From NCBI RefSeq assembly GCF_000194945.1, contig NZ_GL878507.1, positions 124,001-188,000 of the forward strand: 64,000 bases of DNA, in the 5' to 3' direction. The notes under the pieces were generated by a model, which did not search any database, was not told the origin of the DNA, and worked only from the letters and a program-made list of their open reading frames with translations. Shown here piece after piece: positions 52,716 to 62,228 of this stretch. The translations under genes were made by a program, and so were the position numbers. The number at the start of each line of letters is the position of its first letter. Positions within the stretch are counted from its first letter, which is position 1. This stretch comes from Streptococcus sanguinis SK1 = NCTC 7863 (GTDB taxonomy: Bacteria > Bacillota > Bacilli > Lactobacillales > Streptococcaceae).

Positions 52716-53705
52716 TTGCAGGAACATTCAGTAGAATTGAAACTGGGCCATCCAGATGATGCCTTTCATCTCTTTGGCTCTAATGAACGCCATCTGCGCC
52801 TAATGGAGCAGGAATTGAAGGTAACCATTCATGCCCGAACCGAGATTGTGCAGATTTTGGGTACGGAGGCTGCCTGCGAGGAGACTCGACAGGTCATTCA
52901 AGCACTGTTGGTCTTGGTCAATCGTGGCATGATTATCGGTACTCCCGATGTTGTGACAGCCATTACCATGGTCAAAAATGACGAAATTGATAAGTTTGTA
53001 GCTCTTTACGAAGAAGAGATTATCAAGGACAGTTATGGCAAGCCAATTCGGGTCAAGACACTTGGCCAGAAAATTTATGTGGATAGTGTTAAAAATCATG
53101 ATATTGTCTTTGGGATTGGTCCAGCCGGGACAGGGAAGACATTTCTGGCGGTGACCTTGGCCGTGACTGCTCTTAAGCGTGGTCAGGTCAAGCGAATTAT
53201 TCTGACACGGCCAGCGGTTGAAGCTGGTGAGAGTTTGGGCTTTCTGCCTGGTGACCTTAAGGAAAAGGTTGATCCATATCTGCGTCCGGTCTATGATGCC
53301 TTGTATCAGATTTTGGGTAAGGACCAGACGACGCGCCTCATGGAGCGAGAAATCATTGAGATTGCACCCTTAGCCTATATGCGGGGGCGGACGCTGGATG
53401 ATGCCTTTGTGATTCTGGACGAGGCACAGAATACCACCATCATGCAGATGAAGATGTTTCTGACACGCCTTGGTTTTCAGTCCAAGATGATTGTCAATGG
53501 AGACATCAGCCAGATTGATCTGCCTCGCAATGTTAAATCAGGACTCATTGATGCTCAGGAGAAATTGAAGAGCATCTCCCAGATCGATTTTGTGCATTTC
53601 TCAGCTAAGGATGTCGTTCGTCATCCAGTGGTGGCGCAGATTATCAGGGCTTATGAACCAGCTCCTGTTAAAGAGGCTGCAACTGAGCCAGAAGAAATGG
53701 AATAA
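52716..53705 (+). CDS. PhoH-like ATPase
   Basis: This 329-residue protein starts at TTG 52716, with AGAGAGG upstream; the first ATG would delete a conserved N-terminal KH-like region. Walker A is GPAGTGKTFLA, then TRPAVEAGESLGFLPGDLKE, Walker B AFVILDEAQNTT and NGDISQIDLPRN. It is a cytosolic PhoH/YbeZ-type ATPase. PhoH is thought to act with YbeY in rRNA processing; ybeY lies 2.2 kb downstream, separated by ald and a tRNA. Confidence 0.9.
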   Translation: MQEHSVELKLGHPDDAFHLFGSNERHLRLMEQELKVTIHARTEIVQILGTEAACEETRQVIQALLVLVNRGMIIGTPDVVTAITMVKNDEIDKFVALYEEEIIKDSYGKPIRVKTLGQKIYVDSVKNHDIVFGIGPAGTGKTFLAVTLAVTALKRGQVKRIILTRPAVEAGESLGFLPGDLKEKVDPYLRPVYDALYQILGKDQTTRLMEREIIEIAPLAYMRGRTLDDAFVILDEAQNTTIMQMKMFLTRLGFQSKMIVNGDISQIDLPRNVKSGLIDAQEKLKSISQIDFVHFSAKDVVRHPVVAQIIRAYEPAPVKEAATEPEEME

Positions 53706-53711
53706 CATACG

Positions 53712-53741
53712 AAAAGAGCAGATTTATTCCTGCTCTTTTTT
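53712..53741. terminator. bidirectional terminator
   Basis: AAAAGAGCAG-atttattc-CTGCTCTTTT between the convergent PhoH-like gene and ald. Confidence 0.85.
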
Positions 53742-53772
53742 GTGAGATTGATTTTAAAGTTGAAATAATCAA

Positions 53773-54885
53773 CTAAACGAGTTCGTCAATAGATGTGTAG
53801 TCCTTGTTGAGGCCCTCTGCAACTGGCAGGCTGGTGATATGACCTTGGTAAGTTGTTACACCTTGGCGCAGTCCTTGGTCATCTGTAATGGCTTGCTTGA
53901 AGCCTTTCTCTGCCAAGGCTTCAATATAAGGAAGGGTGACATTTGTCAAGGCGATGGTAGAAGTGCGGGCTACGGCACCAGGGATATTAGCAACTGCATA
54001 ATGGAGGACACCGTGTTTTTCATAGACAGGCTCGGTGTGAGTCGTTACGCGGTCGGCTGTTTCGATGACACCGCCCTGGTCAACGGCTACGTCTACAATG
54101 ACAGAGCCTGGACGCATTTGCTTAACCATATCATCTGTCACCAGTTTCGGAGCCTTCGCACCTGGAATGAGGACGGCACCGATCACGACATCTGCTTCTC
54201 GAACGCTAGCTTCGATATTGAACGGATTAGACATGAGGGTCTGGATTTGATGGCCAAAGACATCTTCTAGGACAGACAGACGCTTAGCGCTGATATCCAG
54301 AATAGTCACTTGAGCGCCTAGTCCTAGAGCAATACGAGCGGCATGGGTCCCTACGACACCGCCACCGATGATGGTTACTTTCCCTTTCGGAACGCCCGGT
54401 ACGCCACCGAGAAGTACGCCAGATCCACCTTCGCGCTTAGTCAGGAAGTGGGCTCCGATTTGGACAGCCATCCGTCCAGCTACCTCACTCATAGGTACCA
54501 AGAGTGGCAGTTGTCCATCTTGATCGCGGACAGTTTCATAGGCCAGACCAGTCGTCTTGGCACTGGTCATAGCATCTGCAAGCTCAGGAGCGGCAGCCAT
54601 GTGCAGGTAGGTAAAGAGCAAGAGGTCATCACGCAGGAATCCATATTCAGCTGCCAGAGGTTCTTTGACCTTGACCACTAGCTCAGCTGCCCAAGCTTCT
54701 GCAGCAGTAGGGACGATTTTTGCACCTTGCTTTTCATAGTCTGCATCTGTAAAACCAGATCCCAGCCCTGCATTTGTCTCAATCAGCACTTCATGTCCTT
54801 TACCAACGAGGCTTTGAACACCAGCTGGTGTCAGAGCGACACGATTTTCATTGTTTTTGATTTCTTTTGGAATACCGATTAACAT
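53773..54885 (-). CDS. ald: alanine dehydrogenase
   Basis: The 370-residue enzyme starts at ATG 54885 after AAAAGGAGCATATTTTT. It opens [20 protein letters not shown], has the substrate residues in [20 protein letters not shown] region and LFTYLHMAA, and the NAD-binding glycine motif [20 protein letters not shown] with VDVAVDQGG. It interconverts L-alanine and pyruvate with NAD and ammonia. It is monocistronic and convergent with the PhoH-like gene. Confidence 0.96.
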   Translation of the reverse strand: MLIGIPKEIKNNENRVALTPAGVQSLVGKGHEVLIETNAGLGSGFTDADYEKQGAKIVPTAAEAWAAELVVKVKEPLAAEYGFLRDDLLLFTYLHMAAAPELADAMTSAKTTGLAYETVRDQDGQLPLLVPMSEVAGRMAVQIGAHFLTKREGGSGVLLGGVPGVPKGKVTIIGGGVVGTHAARIALGLGAQVTILDISAKRLSVLEDVFGHQIQTLMSNPFNIEASVREADVVIGAVLIPGAKAPKLVTDDMVKQMRPGSVIVDVAVDQGGVIETADRVTTHTEPVYEKHGVLHYAVANIPGAVARTSTIALTNVTLPYIEALAEKGFKQAITDDQGLRQGVTTYQGHITSLPVAEGLNKDYTSIDELV

Positions 54886-55015
54886 AAAAAATATGCTCCT
54901 TTTTTAAGATGTTTTTATTGTATATGAAAACGCTTTAAAAATCAAGAAAAAATCGGAGCGGTTTGCTTTCATTAGTGAATTGTGCTATTCTGTTAAGAAA
55001 AACTAGGAGGTCCTG

Positions 55016-55585
55016 ATGGAAAATATCTATGTCAAATTGGCTCGTCATACCAGACTGGAAACTGAGCGGTTGATTCTGCGTCCAGTGACCTTGGAAGATG
55101 CCCCAGCGATGTTTGAGTACGCTTCGGATGAGGAAAATACTCGCTATACCTTTGAGACTAACAAAAGCCTGGAAGAAACACGCAATAATATCGCTCTCTT
55201 TTATCTGGCCAATCCTCTGGGGCGCTGGGGAATAGAAGTGAAGGAAAGCGGCAAATTCATTGGGACTATTGACCTGCATAAGATCAGGCTGGACTTGAAA
55301 ACAGCGGCTATCGGCTATGTAATCAATAAAAAATACTGGAATCAGGGTTATACGACAGAGGCCAATCGCGCAGTCATCAAGCTGGCTTTTGAGGAAATCG
55401 GGATGAACAAACTTGTAGCGCTGCACGATGTCGATAATCCAGCATCTGGCCGGGTTATGGTCAAGTCTGGTATGAAATATTCCCACGAAGAGCCTTATGC
55501 ATCACTAGACAAGCATGAGCAAGGCCGCATTGTGACACGGGTTCATTACTATCTGACTAGGGAAGATTATTTTGCAAAAAAATGA
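55016..55585 (+). CDS. GNAT acetyltransferase, RimJ/RimL type
   Basis: The 189-residue protein starts at ATG 55016 after AACTAGGAGGTCCTG. TERLILRP-like ETERLILRPVTLEDAPAMFE, YVINKKYWNQGYTTEANRAV and the late HDVDNPASGRVMVKSGMKY are the RimJ/RimL signature of N-terminal or small-molecule acetyltransferases. The substrate is unknown. Confidence 0.87.
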   Translation: MENIYVKLARHTRLETERLILRPVTLEDAPAMFEYASDEENTRYTFETNKSLEETRNNIALFYLANPLGRWGIEVKESGKFIGTIDLHKIRLDLKTAAIGYVINKKYWNQGYTTEANRAVIKLAFEEIGMNKLVALHDVDNPASGRVMVKSGMKYSHEEPYASLDKHEQGRIVTRVHYYLTREDYFAKK

Positions 55586-55594
55586 GAAAGGATA

Positions 55595-55631
55595 TTGACA
55601 AGCACCTATCTACATGATATATTAGATAGGT
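55595..55631 (+). promoter_or_regulatory. tRNA-Thr promoter with inverted repeat over the -10
   Basis: -35 TTGACA (55595-55600), 17-bp spacer, -10 TATATT (55618-55623). A perfect inverted repeat ACCTATCT-N12-AGATAGGT spans 55604-55631 and encloses the -10. Confidence 0.65.
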
Positions 55632-55633
55632 AC

Positions 55634-55706
55634 GCTGATTTAGCTCAGTTGGCAGAGCGCATCCATGGTAAGGATGAGGTCGCCGGTTCGATCCCGGCAA
55701 TTAGCA
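55634..55706 (+). tRNA. tRNA-Thr (anticodon GGT)
   Basis: A 73-nt cloverleaf: acceptor GCTGATT/AATTAGC (one G-T pair), D arm GCTC-AGTTGGCA-GAGC, anticodon stem CATCC/GGATG with loop ATGGTAA (anticodon GGT, reading ACC/ACU), and T arm GCCGG-TTCGATC-CCGGC. The discriminator base is A. The CCA end is not encoded. Confidence 0.92.
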
Positions 55707-55718
55707 TCTTGTAGGACA

Positions 55719-55747
55719 AGGTTGGGTTTTCCCAGCCTTTTCTTTTT
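55719..55747 (+). terminator. terminator of the tRNA gene
   Basis: AAGGTTGGG-tttt-CCCAGCCTTTT followed by CTTTTT. Confidence 0.85.
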
Positions 55748-55930
55748 GTCAATGATAGTAGGTAGTGAAAGGCAAAGTTTCGGGAAAGAACATAATAAAA
55801 ATAGCTGCTTTTGTCTTTACAGTGAGAGGTTGACAAATCTGCTCTGCTATTTTCCAAAACCCTGCCCTCGGCTCCCTAAAGTGAGTCAAAATATGATATA
55901 ATAAGGTAATACTAGCAAAGCGGGTAAGAT

Positions 55931-56428
55931 ATGTATATCGAAATGGTAGATGAGACGGGTCAGGTTTCGGAAGAGATTCTTAAACAGACTCAGGAAATTT
56001 TGGAGTTTGCGGCCCAGAAAACGGGCAAGGAAAAGAAGGAAATGGCTGTGACTTTTGTCAGCAATGAGCGCAGTCATGAACTCAACTTAGAATATAGAGA
56101 TACGGATCGGCCAACGGATGTGATTAGCTTGGAGTATAAGCCTGAGCTGGACGTCTCTGTTGACGAGGAGGATTTGCTGGACCATCCTGAGCTAGCTGAG
56201 ATGCTGGAGGATTTTGACGCCTATATCGGCGAGCTGTTCATTTCAGTGGACAAGGCGCGTGAGCAGGCAGAGGAATACGGCCACAGCTTTGAGCGGGAGA
56301 TGGGCTTTTTGGCAGTGCATGGTTTTCTGCATATCAATGGCTATGATCACTATACGCCGGAAGAAGAAGCAGAAATGTTTGGTTTACAGGAAGAAATTTT
56401 AACTGCTTATGGACTCACAAGGAAATAA
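55931..56428 (+). CDS. ybeY: YbeY endoribonuclease
   Basis: The 165-residue protein starts at ATG 55931 ([11 protein letters not shown]). It has the [20 protein letters not shown] region, DVISLEY, and the metal motif [11 protein letters not shown], whose three His bind zinc. YbeY processes 16S rRNA 3' ends and takes part in ribosome quality control. It overlaps dgkA by 20 bp and heads the ybeY-dgkA-era cluster. Confidence 0.95.
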   Translation: MYIEMVDETGQVSEEILKQTQEILEFAAQKTGKEKKEMAVTFVSNERSHELNLEYRDTDRPTDVISLEYKPELDVSVDEEDLLDHPELAEMLEDFDAYIGELFISVDKAREQAEEYGHSFEREMGFLAVHGFLHINGYDHYTPEEEAEMFGLQEEILTAYGLTRK

Positions 56429-56807
56429 CAAACGCAAATGGAAAAATCGAGATGTGGTCTCGAGTCTGGAATTTGCTTTAACCGGTATTTTTACAGCCTT
56501 TAAAGAGGAGCGCAATCTGCGCAAGCATGTCCTTTCGGCTTTGGCAGTGATAGTTGCGGGACTGATTTTTGACTTGTCCGCTATAGAATGGCTCTTTCTC
56601 TTTTTGAGCATTTTTCTGGTCATTGCCTTTGAGATTGTCAATTCTGCCATTGAAAATGTCGTGGATCTGGCCAGCGATTACCACTTTTCTATGCGGGCCA
56701 AGAATGCCAAGGATATGGCAGCGGGAGCTGTTCTGGTCGTGTCTGGCTTTGCTGTTGTGACAGGGCTGATTATTTTTGTTCCCAAAATTTGGGACTGGAT
56801 TTTTTAA
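56409..56807 (+). CDS. dgkA: diacylglycerol/undecaprenol kinase
   Basis: The 132-residue protein starts at ATG 56409, overlapping ybeY. A basic start ([20 protein letters not shown]) is followed by the [17 protein letters not shown] amphipathic region and three helices. The DgkA active-site motif is [15 protein letters not shown] with [11 protein letters not shown]. In Gram-positive bacteria this enzyme phosphorylates undecaprenol, feeding the lipid II carrier pool. Confidence 0.93.
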   Translation: MDSQGNNKRKWKNRDVVSSLEFALTGIFTAFKEERNLRKHVLSALAVIVAGLIFDLSAIEWLFLFLSIFLVIAFEIVNSAIENVVDLASDYHFSMRAKNAKDMAAGAVLVVSGFAVVTGLIIFVPKIWDWIF

Positions 56808-56811
56808 AGAT

Positions 56812-56850
56812 TTGAAAATCGGGGGAGACTGCCGATTTTCTGCTGTTTTA
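56812..56850 (+). terminator. hairpin between dgkA and era
   Basis: GAAAATCGG-gggagactg-CCGATTTTC followed by TGCTGTTTT. It is probably an attenuating rather than complete terminator, since no clear promoter for era follows. Confidence 0.5.
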
Positions 56851-56873
56851 ATGGAAATAATAGAGGTGAAAGA

Positions 56874-57773
56874 ATGACTTTTAAATCAGGTTTTGTAGCT
56901 ATTTTAGGACGTCCTAATGTTGGGAAATCAACCTTTTTGAATCATGTTATGGGGCAAAAGATTGCCATCATGAGTGATAAGGCTCAGACCACACGCAATA
57001 AGATTATGGGAATTTACACGACGGATAAGGAGCAGATTGTCTTTATCGATACGCCGGGAATCCACAAGCCAAAGACGGCTCTAGGTGATTTTATGGTTGA
57101 AGCGGCCTATAGCACTCTGCGTGAGGTGGATACCGTCCTCTTCATGGTGCCAGCTGATGAGCCGCGTGGCAAGGGCGATGACATGATTATCGAGCGCCTG
57201 AAAGCGGCTAAGGTGCCAGTTATTTTGGTGGTTAATAAGATTGATAAAGTCCATCCAGATCAGCTTTTAGCGCAAATTGATGATTTCCGTCAGCAGATGG
57301 ACTTCAAAGAAATTGTGCCGATTTCAGCCCTGCAGGGCAATAATGTGTCCTATCTTATTGATATTCTCAGTGAGAATCTGGAGGAAGGCTTCCAGTATTT
57401 CCCAGAAGACCAGATTACCGACCATCCGGAGCGCTTTCTGGTGTCTGAGATGATTCGGGAGAAAGTGTTGATGTTGACGCGGGAGGAAATTCCCCACTCA
57501 GTGGCAGTGGTTGTTGACAGCATGAAGCGAGACGAAGAGACGGACAAGGTCCATATCCGAGCAACTATCATGGTGGAGCGTGACAGCCAAAAAGGCATTA
57601 TCATCGGTAAAGGTGGATCCATGCTGAAGAAAATCGGATCCATGGCTCGGCGCGATATTGAGCTCATGCTGGGGGACAAGGTCTTCCTAGAAACTTGGGT
57701 CAAGGTCAAGAAAAATTGGCGGGACAAGAAGCTGGACTTGGCGGATTTTGGCTATAATAAGAAGGAGTATTGA
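56874..57773 (+). CDS. era: GTPase Era
   Basis: The 299-residue protein has the G domain with G1 [10 protein letters not shown]3 [16 protein letters not shown] and G4 NKID, then a C-terminal KH domain ([20 protein letters not shown], with [19 protein letters not shown]). Start ATG 56874 follows AGAGGTGAAAGA. Era binds the 16S rRNA 3' end and couples 30S assembly to growth, consistent with neighbouring ybeY. Confidence 0.97.
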   Translation: MTFKSGFVAILGRPNVGKSTFLNHVMGQKIAIMSDKAQTTRNKIMGIYTTDKEQIVFIDTPGIHKPKTALGDFMVEAAYSTLREVDTVLFMVPADEPRGKGDDMIIERLKAAKVPVILVVNKIDKVHPDQLLAQIDDFRQQMDFKEIVPISALQGNNVSYLIDILSENLEEGFQYFPEDQITDHPERFLVSEMIREKVLMLTREEIPHSVAVVVDSMKRDEETDKVHIRATIMVERDSQKGIIIGKGGSMLKKIGSMARRDIELMLGDKVFLETWVKVKKNWRDKKLDLADFGYNKKEY

Positions 57774-57805
57774 GGCTTTCTAAGCCAGTAAGTGAGGTGA
57801 TGGAG

Positions 57806-58582
57806 ATGTCGTCGTTATTCATTGATGAAAGAGGGGAGCAAAATCCAAAAAGTATTATCTTTTTGCATGCTTTAGGCTCTAGCAGTCAGATGTGGCGACA
57901 CCATGTTGCTGCGCTTGAGCAAGATTTTCATTGCATTCTTGTGGATTTACCTAGTCACGGAGCCAGTCATAATATTGAGTGGACAAACTTTGATGATGTC
58001 GTGGAAATGATTGTGGCTGTCATTAAAAGCAAAGCACATGGCAAGCCGCACTTAGTCGGGCTTTCATTAGGCGGTTCACTCATTCTTAAGTTGTTGGAAA
58101 AACATTCTAGTCTTATAGATAGAGTCATTGTGGATGGGGCAAGCCCTCAGCCAATTAAGGGCTATCGCAAGATCATTGCCATTGTCTATCTGATGTCTTT
58201 CTTGAAAAATACTAAATTTGTAGCCAATCTCCTGACAAAAATGATGCAAGAGGACGGAGCACCTGCCCAAGACGTTCAGCGCTTTGTTGCAGATTTCCAA
58301 AGAGCTGAACGGCTCTCATTTCGACGTGCGATGTCACAGGCAAATCTGCTGAGACTTGACTTGCAGTTTGATAATCCTGCTTTCTTTATCTCAGGTGGGA
58401 AAGAAGCCGAAACCATTCATGACTGGCACCGCAGGTTGGCGCAGAAAAATGCTAGGTCTGAATGCGCCTATTATCCTGACAAAGGGCATGCTTGGCTTTT
58501 TAGTGATGTGGATACGCATATTCAGCTGCTGCGCTATTTCTTTCAAAACGCTGCCTTTCCAGAGAAATTGAAAGGATTTTGA
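57806..58582 (+). CDS. alpha/beta hydrolase
   Basis: The 258-residue protein starts at ATG 57806, with GAGGTGA upstream; TTG 57770 at the era stop is in frame but without a site. Oxyanion region IIFLHALGSSSQMW, nucleophile elbow LVGLSLGGSLILKL and a late His in PDKGHAWLF give the Ser-Asp-His triad. It is probably an esterase or lipase of unknown substrate. It lies between era and a nudix gene, and is one base from the latter. Confidence 0.83.
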   Translation: MSSLFIDERGEQNPKSIIFLHALGSSSQMWRHHVAALEQDFHCILVDLPSHGASHNIEWTNFDDVVEMIVAVIKSKAHGKPHLVGLSLGGSLILKLLEKHSSLIDRVIVDGASPQPIKGYRKIIAIVYLMSFLKNTKFVANLLTKMMQEDGAPAQDVQRFVADFQRAERLSFRRAMSQANLLRLDLQFDNPAFFISGGKEAETIHDWHRRLAQKNARSECAYYPDKGHAWLFSDVDTHIQLLRYFFQNAAFPEKLKGF

Positions 58583-58583
58583 T

Positions 58584-59054
58584 ATGGACTATATTTCCTA
58601 TATTCGCTCCAAGGTGGGGCATGATAAGGTTATTCTGAATTTTGCTGGTGGGATTCTGGCAGACGAGGATGGTCGAGTGCTTCTGCAGTTGCGAGGTGAT
58701 AAAAAAACATGGGCGATTCCTGGTGGAGCTATGGAGCTTGGGGAAACTTCTATGCAAGCAGCCGTGCGCGAATTTTACGAAGAGACAGGCATTGCTGTTG
58801 AAGCCAAGCGCTTGCTGAATGTTTACACTAATTTTGATGAATCTTATCCTAATGGTGACAAAGTGCAGACGGTTGTCTTTCTGTATGAATTGCAGGCACT
58901 AGAGAATGTTGATATTTCCAATTTTCACAATGAGGAAACACTGCGGTTAGGCTTTTTTTCTAAAGAAGAAATAGCAGAGCTGGAAAATGTATCGGATAAA
59001 CACCGCCTGATGCTGGATGAGTATTTTTCGGACAGCTTTGCTATGGGGCTTTGA
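58584..59054 (+). CDS. Nudix hydrolase
   Basis: The 156-residue protein has a nudix box GGAMELGETSMQAAVREFYE, then ETGI, within VILNFAGGILADEDGRVLLQ and the later VYTNFDESYPNGDKVQTVVF. It is of the general dNTP/diadenosine-type hydrolases; the substrate cannot be told. It is coupled to the hydrolase gene (1-bp gap) and lies 27 bp before mutM. Confidence 0.87.
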   Translation: MDYISYIRSKVGHDKVILNFAGGILADEDGRVLLQLRGDKKTWAIPGGAMELGETSMQAAVREFYEETGIAVEAKRLLNVYTNFDESYPNGDKVQTVVFLYELQALENVDISNFHNEETLRLGFFSKEEIAELENVSDKHRLMLDEYFSDSFAMGL

Positions 59055-59081
59055 TATTAAGAATAATAAGAAAGGAGCTTT

Positions 59082-59906
59082 ATGCCTGAATTACCTGAAG
59101 TGGAGACGGTTCGGCGCGGTTTGGAGCGTCTGGTTGTTGGCAAGACGATTGGGCAGGTGCGGGTCCGCTATGCTAAGATGATTGGTACGGGAGTGGATAG
59201 CTTTGTCCATGACTTGCCAAGTCAGACCATTGAAAGGATTGGCCGTCGGGGCAAGTATTTGCTTTTTTACCTGACGGGTGGAGTGCTGATTTCCCATCTG
59301 CGAATGGAAGGCAAGTATCTTTTTTATCCTGATGCAGTGCCTGAGCGCAAGCATGCCCATGTCTTTTTCGAGATGACGGATGGTGGGACGCTTGTTTATG
59401 AGGATGTCCGCAAGTTTGGAACCATGGAGCTGTTGAATAAGGATCAGCTGGAGTTTTATTTTGCTGCTAGAAAGCTTGGTCCTGAGCCGACAGATGCGGA
59501 CTTTCTTTTGTCGCCTTTTGCCGCAGCTTTGAGTCGTTCCAAGAAGCTCATCAAACCCTATTTGCTAGAGCAGACCTTGGTCGTTGGTCTAGGCAATATC
59601 TATGTAGATGAGGCCCTTTGGCGGGCACGGCTTCATCCGGCCAGGCCATCAGCTAGTCTGAAGCCTGCTGAAGTGAAGCGGCTGCGTGAGCAGATTATAG
59701 AAGTTTTGCAGCTTGGGATTGAGAAAAGGGGATCGACCATTCGGACCTATCGCAATGCTTTGGGTGAAGATGGCACGATGCAGGATTTTCTGCAGGTCTA
59801 TGGAAAGACTGGTCACCCCTGTGCTAGATGCGGCAGCCCGATTGAGAAAATTAAGCTGAGCGGACGCGGTACCCATCTCTGTCCTCGCTGTCAGAAAGCG
59901 AGGTAG
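59082..59906 (+). CDS. mutM: formamidopyrimidine-DNA glycosylase
   Basis: The 274-residue protein starts at ATG 59082 after GAAAGGAGCTTT. The N-terminal [20 protein letters not shown] carries the catalytic proline and glutamate. The DNA-binding H2TH region includes [20 protein letters not shown], and a C-terminal zinc finger has four Cys in [14 protein letters not shown] and [10 protein letters not shown]. It excises 8-oxoguanine. In streptococci mutM and coaE are adjacent, as here. Confidence 0.97.
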   Translation: MPELPEVETVRRGLERLVVGKTIGQVRVRYAKMIGTGVDSFVHDLPSQTIERIGRRGKYLLFYLTGGVLISHLRMEGKYLFYPDAVPERKHAHVFFEMTDGGTLVYEDVRKFGTMELLNKDQLEFYFAARKLGPEPTDADFLLSPFAAALSRSKKLIKPYLLEQTLVVGLGNIYVDEALWRARLHPARPSASLKPAEVKRLREQIIEVLQLGIEKRGSTIRTYRNALGEDGTMQDFLQVYGKTGHPCARCGSPIEKIKLSGRGTHLCPRCQKAR

Positions 59907-59911
59907 CTGTC

Positions 59912-60508
59912 ATGGTAAGAATTATTGGTATCACTGGCGGCATTGCCTCAGGTAAGTCAACAGTGACAGAGTTTTTGAGGCAGCAGGGCTACCAAGTCAT
60001 TGATGCAGATCAAGTGGTGCATGAGCTGCAGGAGCCGGGGGGGCGGCTTTATCAAGCTCTTTTATCTGCTTTTGGCCCAGCTATCTTACAGGAAGATGGG
60101 CGCTTGGACCGGCCCAAGCTGGGAGCTATGATTTTTGGGAATACCGAACTTCTGGCGCAGTCCAGTCAAATACAAAACCGTATTATTCGCGAGGAACTGG
60201 CTGGCAGGCGAGATATGCTGGCAGAGACGGAAGACATCTTTTTTATGGATCTTCCCTTGCTGTTTGAGTTACAATATGAGGACTGGTTTGACCAGATCTG
60301 GCTGGTGGACGTGACGGTGGAAACTCAGCTCAGTCGTCTTATGACTCGAAATGCTCTCAGTCAGGATGAAGCAGAGAAACGCATAGCAGCTCAGTTATCT
60401 TTACAAGAAAAACGAAAGAGGGCGGACGTGCTCATTGATAATAATGGCTCGCTTGAGGAAACTCGACAGCAGATTCGCAATGCTTTGCAGAAATTAGAAA
60501 GAAGATGA
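59912..60508 (+). CDS. coaE: dephospho-CoA kinase
   Basis: The 198-residue protein starts at ATG 59912 after GAGGTAGCTGTC. P-loop GGIASGKST, DADQVVHELQEPGGRLYQAL, FFMDLPLLFELQYE and the late RADVLIDNNGSLEETRQQI mark CoaE, the last CoA-synthesis enzyme. Its stop codon is in the same frame as the pmrA sequence that follows. Confidence 0.96.
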   Translation: MVRIIGITGGIASGKSTVTEFLRQQGYQVIDADQVVHELQEPGGRLYQALLSAFGPAILQEDGRLDRPKLGAMIFGNTELLAQSSQIQNRIIREELAGRRDMLAETEDIFFMDLPLLFELQYEDWFDQIWLVDVTVETQLSRLMTRNALSQDEAEKRIAAQLSLQEKRKRADVLIDNNGSLEETRQQIRNALQKLERR

Positions 60509-60511
60509 TTT

Positions 60512-61714
60512 ATCACGACACAAGTAAATTGGAAACATAACCTGAAAGTCGCTTGGTTTGGGAACTTCCTGACAGGTGCCAGCATTTCTCTGGTGACGCC
60601 TTTTATGCCACTTTTCGTGGAGCAGCTGGGTGCCAGAGGTCATGAGGTGGAGTATTACGCTGGGCTAGGGATTTCTCTCTCTGCAATCTCAGCGGCCCTG
60701 CTTTCTCCAGTTTGGGGAAGTCTGGCCGATCGGTATGGCCGTAAGCCTATGATGATACGTGCAGCTACTGCCATGGTTTTCACGATGGGCGGCATTGCCT
60801 TTGTGCCCAATATTTTCTGGCTTTTACTCCTACGCTTTCTAAACGGTGTTTTTGCTGGTTATGTTCCCAACAGCACAGCTCTGATTGCCAGTCAGGCTCC
60901 CAAGGAAAAAACGGGTTATGCTCTGGGAACTCTCTCGACCGGTGTTGTTGCGGGTAATCTTATGGGGCCATTTATTGGTGGTCTGATTGCGGAGATGTTC
61001 GGCATTCGCAATGTCTTTCTCCTGATTGGCGGCTTCTTTCTAGTGGCAGCCTTAATGACCTTTTATTTGATTCGGGAGGATTTTGTGCCAGTGACCCGAC
61101 AAGAAGAGGTAGGCTTTAGGGAATTGCTGCGTCAACTCAGGTATCCTAAGATGCTGATGAATCTCTTTCTGACCAGCTTTGTTATCCAGTTTGCAGCTCA
61201 ATCTATCAGTCCTATCCTTGCCCTCTATGTCAGAGAGCTGGGGCAAAAGGACAATCTGATTTTTGTTTCGGGTCTCATCGTTTCTAGCATGGGACTTTCC
61301 AGCATGATGAGCTCCAGTATTCTGGGGCGGTTAGGAGACCGTATCGGCAATCATCGGCTTCTGGTGCTGGCTCAGTTCTATTCAATCCTGATTTATCTGC
61401 TCTGTGCCAATGCTGGCTCCCCTATGCAGCTGGGCTTTTATCGCTTTTTATTTGGCCTAGGAACAGGGGCGCTGATACCAGGTGTCAATGCTCTGCTAAG
61501 TAAGATAACACCCAAGTTTGGAATCTCTAGAATTTTCAGCTATAATCAGATTTTCTTTTATCTGGGTGGAGTGGTCGGCCCTATGTCTGGTTCGGTCATT
61601 GCGGCAGCCTATGGCTATCATTCAGTTTTTTATGCAACAGCAGGGTTGGTTGCTGTTAGTATGCTGGCCAATCTCTTTAGTTTTCGAAATTTATTTAAAA
61701 AGAAGGATATCTAG
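60512..61714 (+). CDS. pmrA: PmrA-type MFS multidrug efflux transporter
   Basis: The 400-codon frame encodes a 12-helix MFS protein. In frame from 60512 are [20 protein letters not shown] and [14 protein letters not shown], matching the start of pneumococcal PmrA, then the motif A-like [13 protein letters not shown] and [19 protein letters not shown]. The codon at the expected start is ATC (60512), and no ATG, GTG or TTG lies between the coaE stop and GTG 60587/ATG 60593, which would remove half of helix 1. Total length from 60512 equals that of PmrA (about 399). PmrA exports fluoroquinolones and dyes. Downstream rpmG overlaps its stop by one base. Confidence 0.85.
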   Translation: MTTQVNWKHNLKVAWFGNFLTGASISLVTPFMPLFVEQLGARGHEVEYYAGLGISLSAISAALLSPVWGSLADRYGRKPMMIRAATAMVFTMGGIAFVPNIFWLLLLRFLNGVFAGYVPNSTALIASQAPKEKTGYALGTLSTGVVAGNLMGPFIGGLIAEMFGIRNVFLLIGGFFLVAALMTFYLIREDFVPVTRQEEVGFRELLRQLRYPKMLMNLFLTSFVIQFAAQSISPILALYVRELGQKDNLIFVSGLIVSSMGLSSMMSSSILGRLGDRIGNHRLLVLAQFYSILIYLLCANAGSPMQLGFYRFLFGLGTGALIPGVNALLSKITPKFGISRIFSYNQIFFYLGGVVGPMSGSVIAAAYGYHSVFYATAGLVAVSMLANLFSFRNLFKKKDI

Positions 61715-61863
61715 TGCGAGTTAAAATAAATTTAAAATGTTCCAGCTGCGGCAGTCAGAACTATCTGACCAGCAAAAATACTAAAACGCATCCGGAAAAA
61801 ATTGAGGTTTTAAAGTATTGTCCCAAGGAAAGAAAAGTTACTTTACATCTTGAATCCAAGTAG
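61714..61863 (+). CDS. rpmG: ribosomal protein L33
   Basis: The 49-residue protein starts at GTG 61714, overlapping the pmrA stop (TAGTG). [40 protein letters not shown] and KVTLHLESK are the whole L33. Only three of the four zinc-ribbon Cys are present (Cys9, Cys12, Cys36; the fourth position is Glu), so it may be the zinc-independent or weakly binding paralogue. Confidence 0.93.
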   Translation: MRVKINLKCSSCGSQNYLTSKNTKTHPEKIEVLKYCPKERKVTLHLESK

Positions 61864-61905
61864 ATTTTATGATAAAATAGATAGGATTTTAAGGAGTTTT
61901 TATTT

Positions 61906-62139
61906 ATGTACAACCTATTATTAACCATTTTAGTCATTTTATCAGCTATTATTGTCATTGCAATTTTCATGCAACCAACCAAAAATCAGTCTAGCAACGT
62001 CTTTGATGCCAGTGCCAACGATTTGTTTGAACGTCCTAAGGCACGCGGTTTTGAAGCTGTGATGCAGCGTATGACGGGAATCATGATTTTCTTCTGGCTA
62101 CTGATTGCATTGGTATTAGCAGTATTATCAAGTAAATAA
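61906..62139 (+). CDS. secG: SecG translocase subunit
   Basis: The 77-residue protein starts at ATG 61906 after AAGGAGTTTTTATTT. Two helices (about 1-20 and 55-76) flank a polar loop with NVFDASANDLFERPKARGFE and MQRMTG, typical of Firmicute SecG. It is an accessory part of SecYEG protein export. The rpmG-secG-rnr order is standard in streptococci. Confidence 0.93.
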   Translation: MYNLLLTILVILSAIIVIAIFMQPTKNQSSNVFDASANDLFERPKARGFEAVMQRMTGIMIFFWLLIALVLAVLSSK

Positions 62140-62228
62140 AATGGGCTCTGACTTCGTCTTGGCCTATTTTTTAAGTTTTAAAGAGATTTAAAAGAGATGA
62201 AGAAAACGCTCATCAAGAGAAGAGGAAT

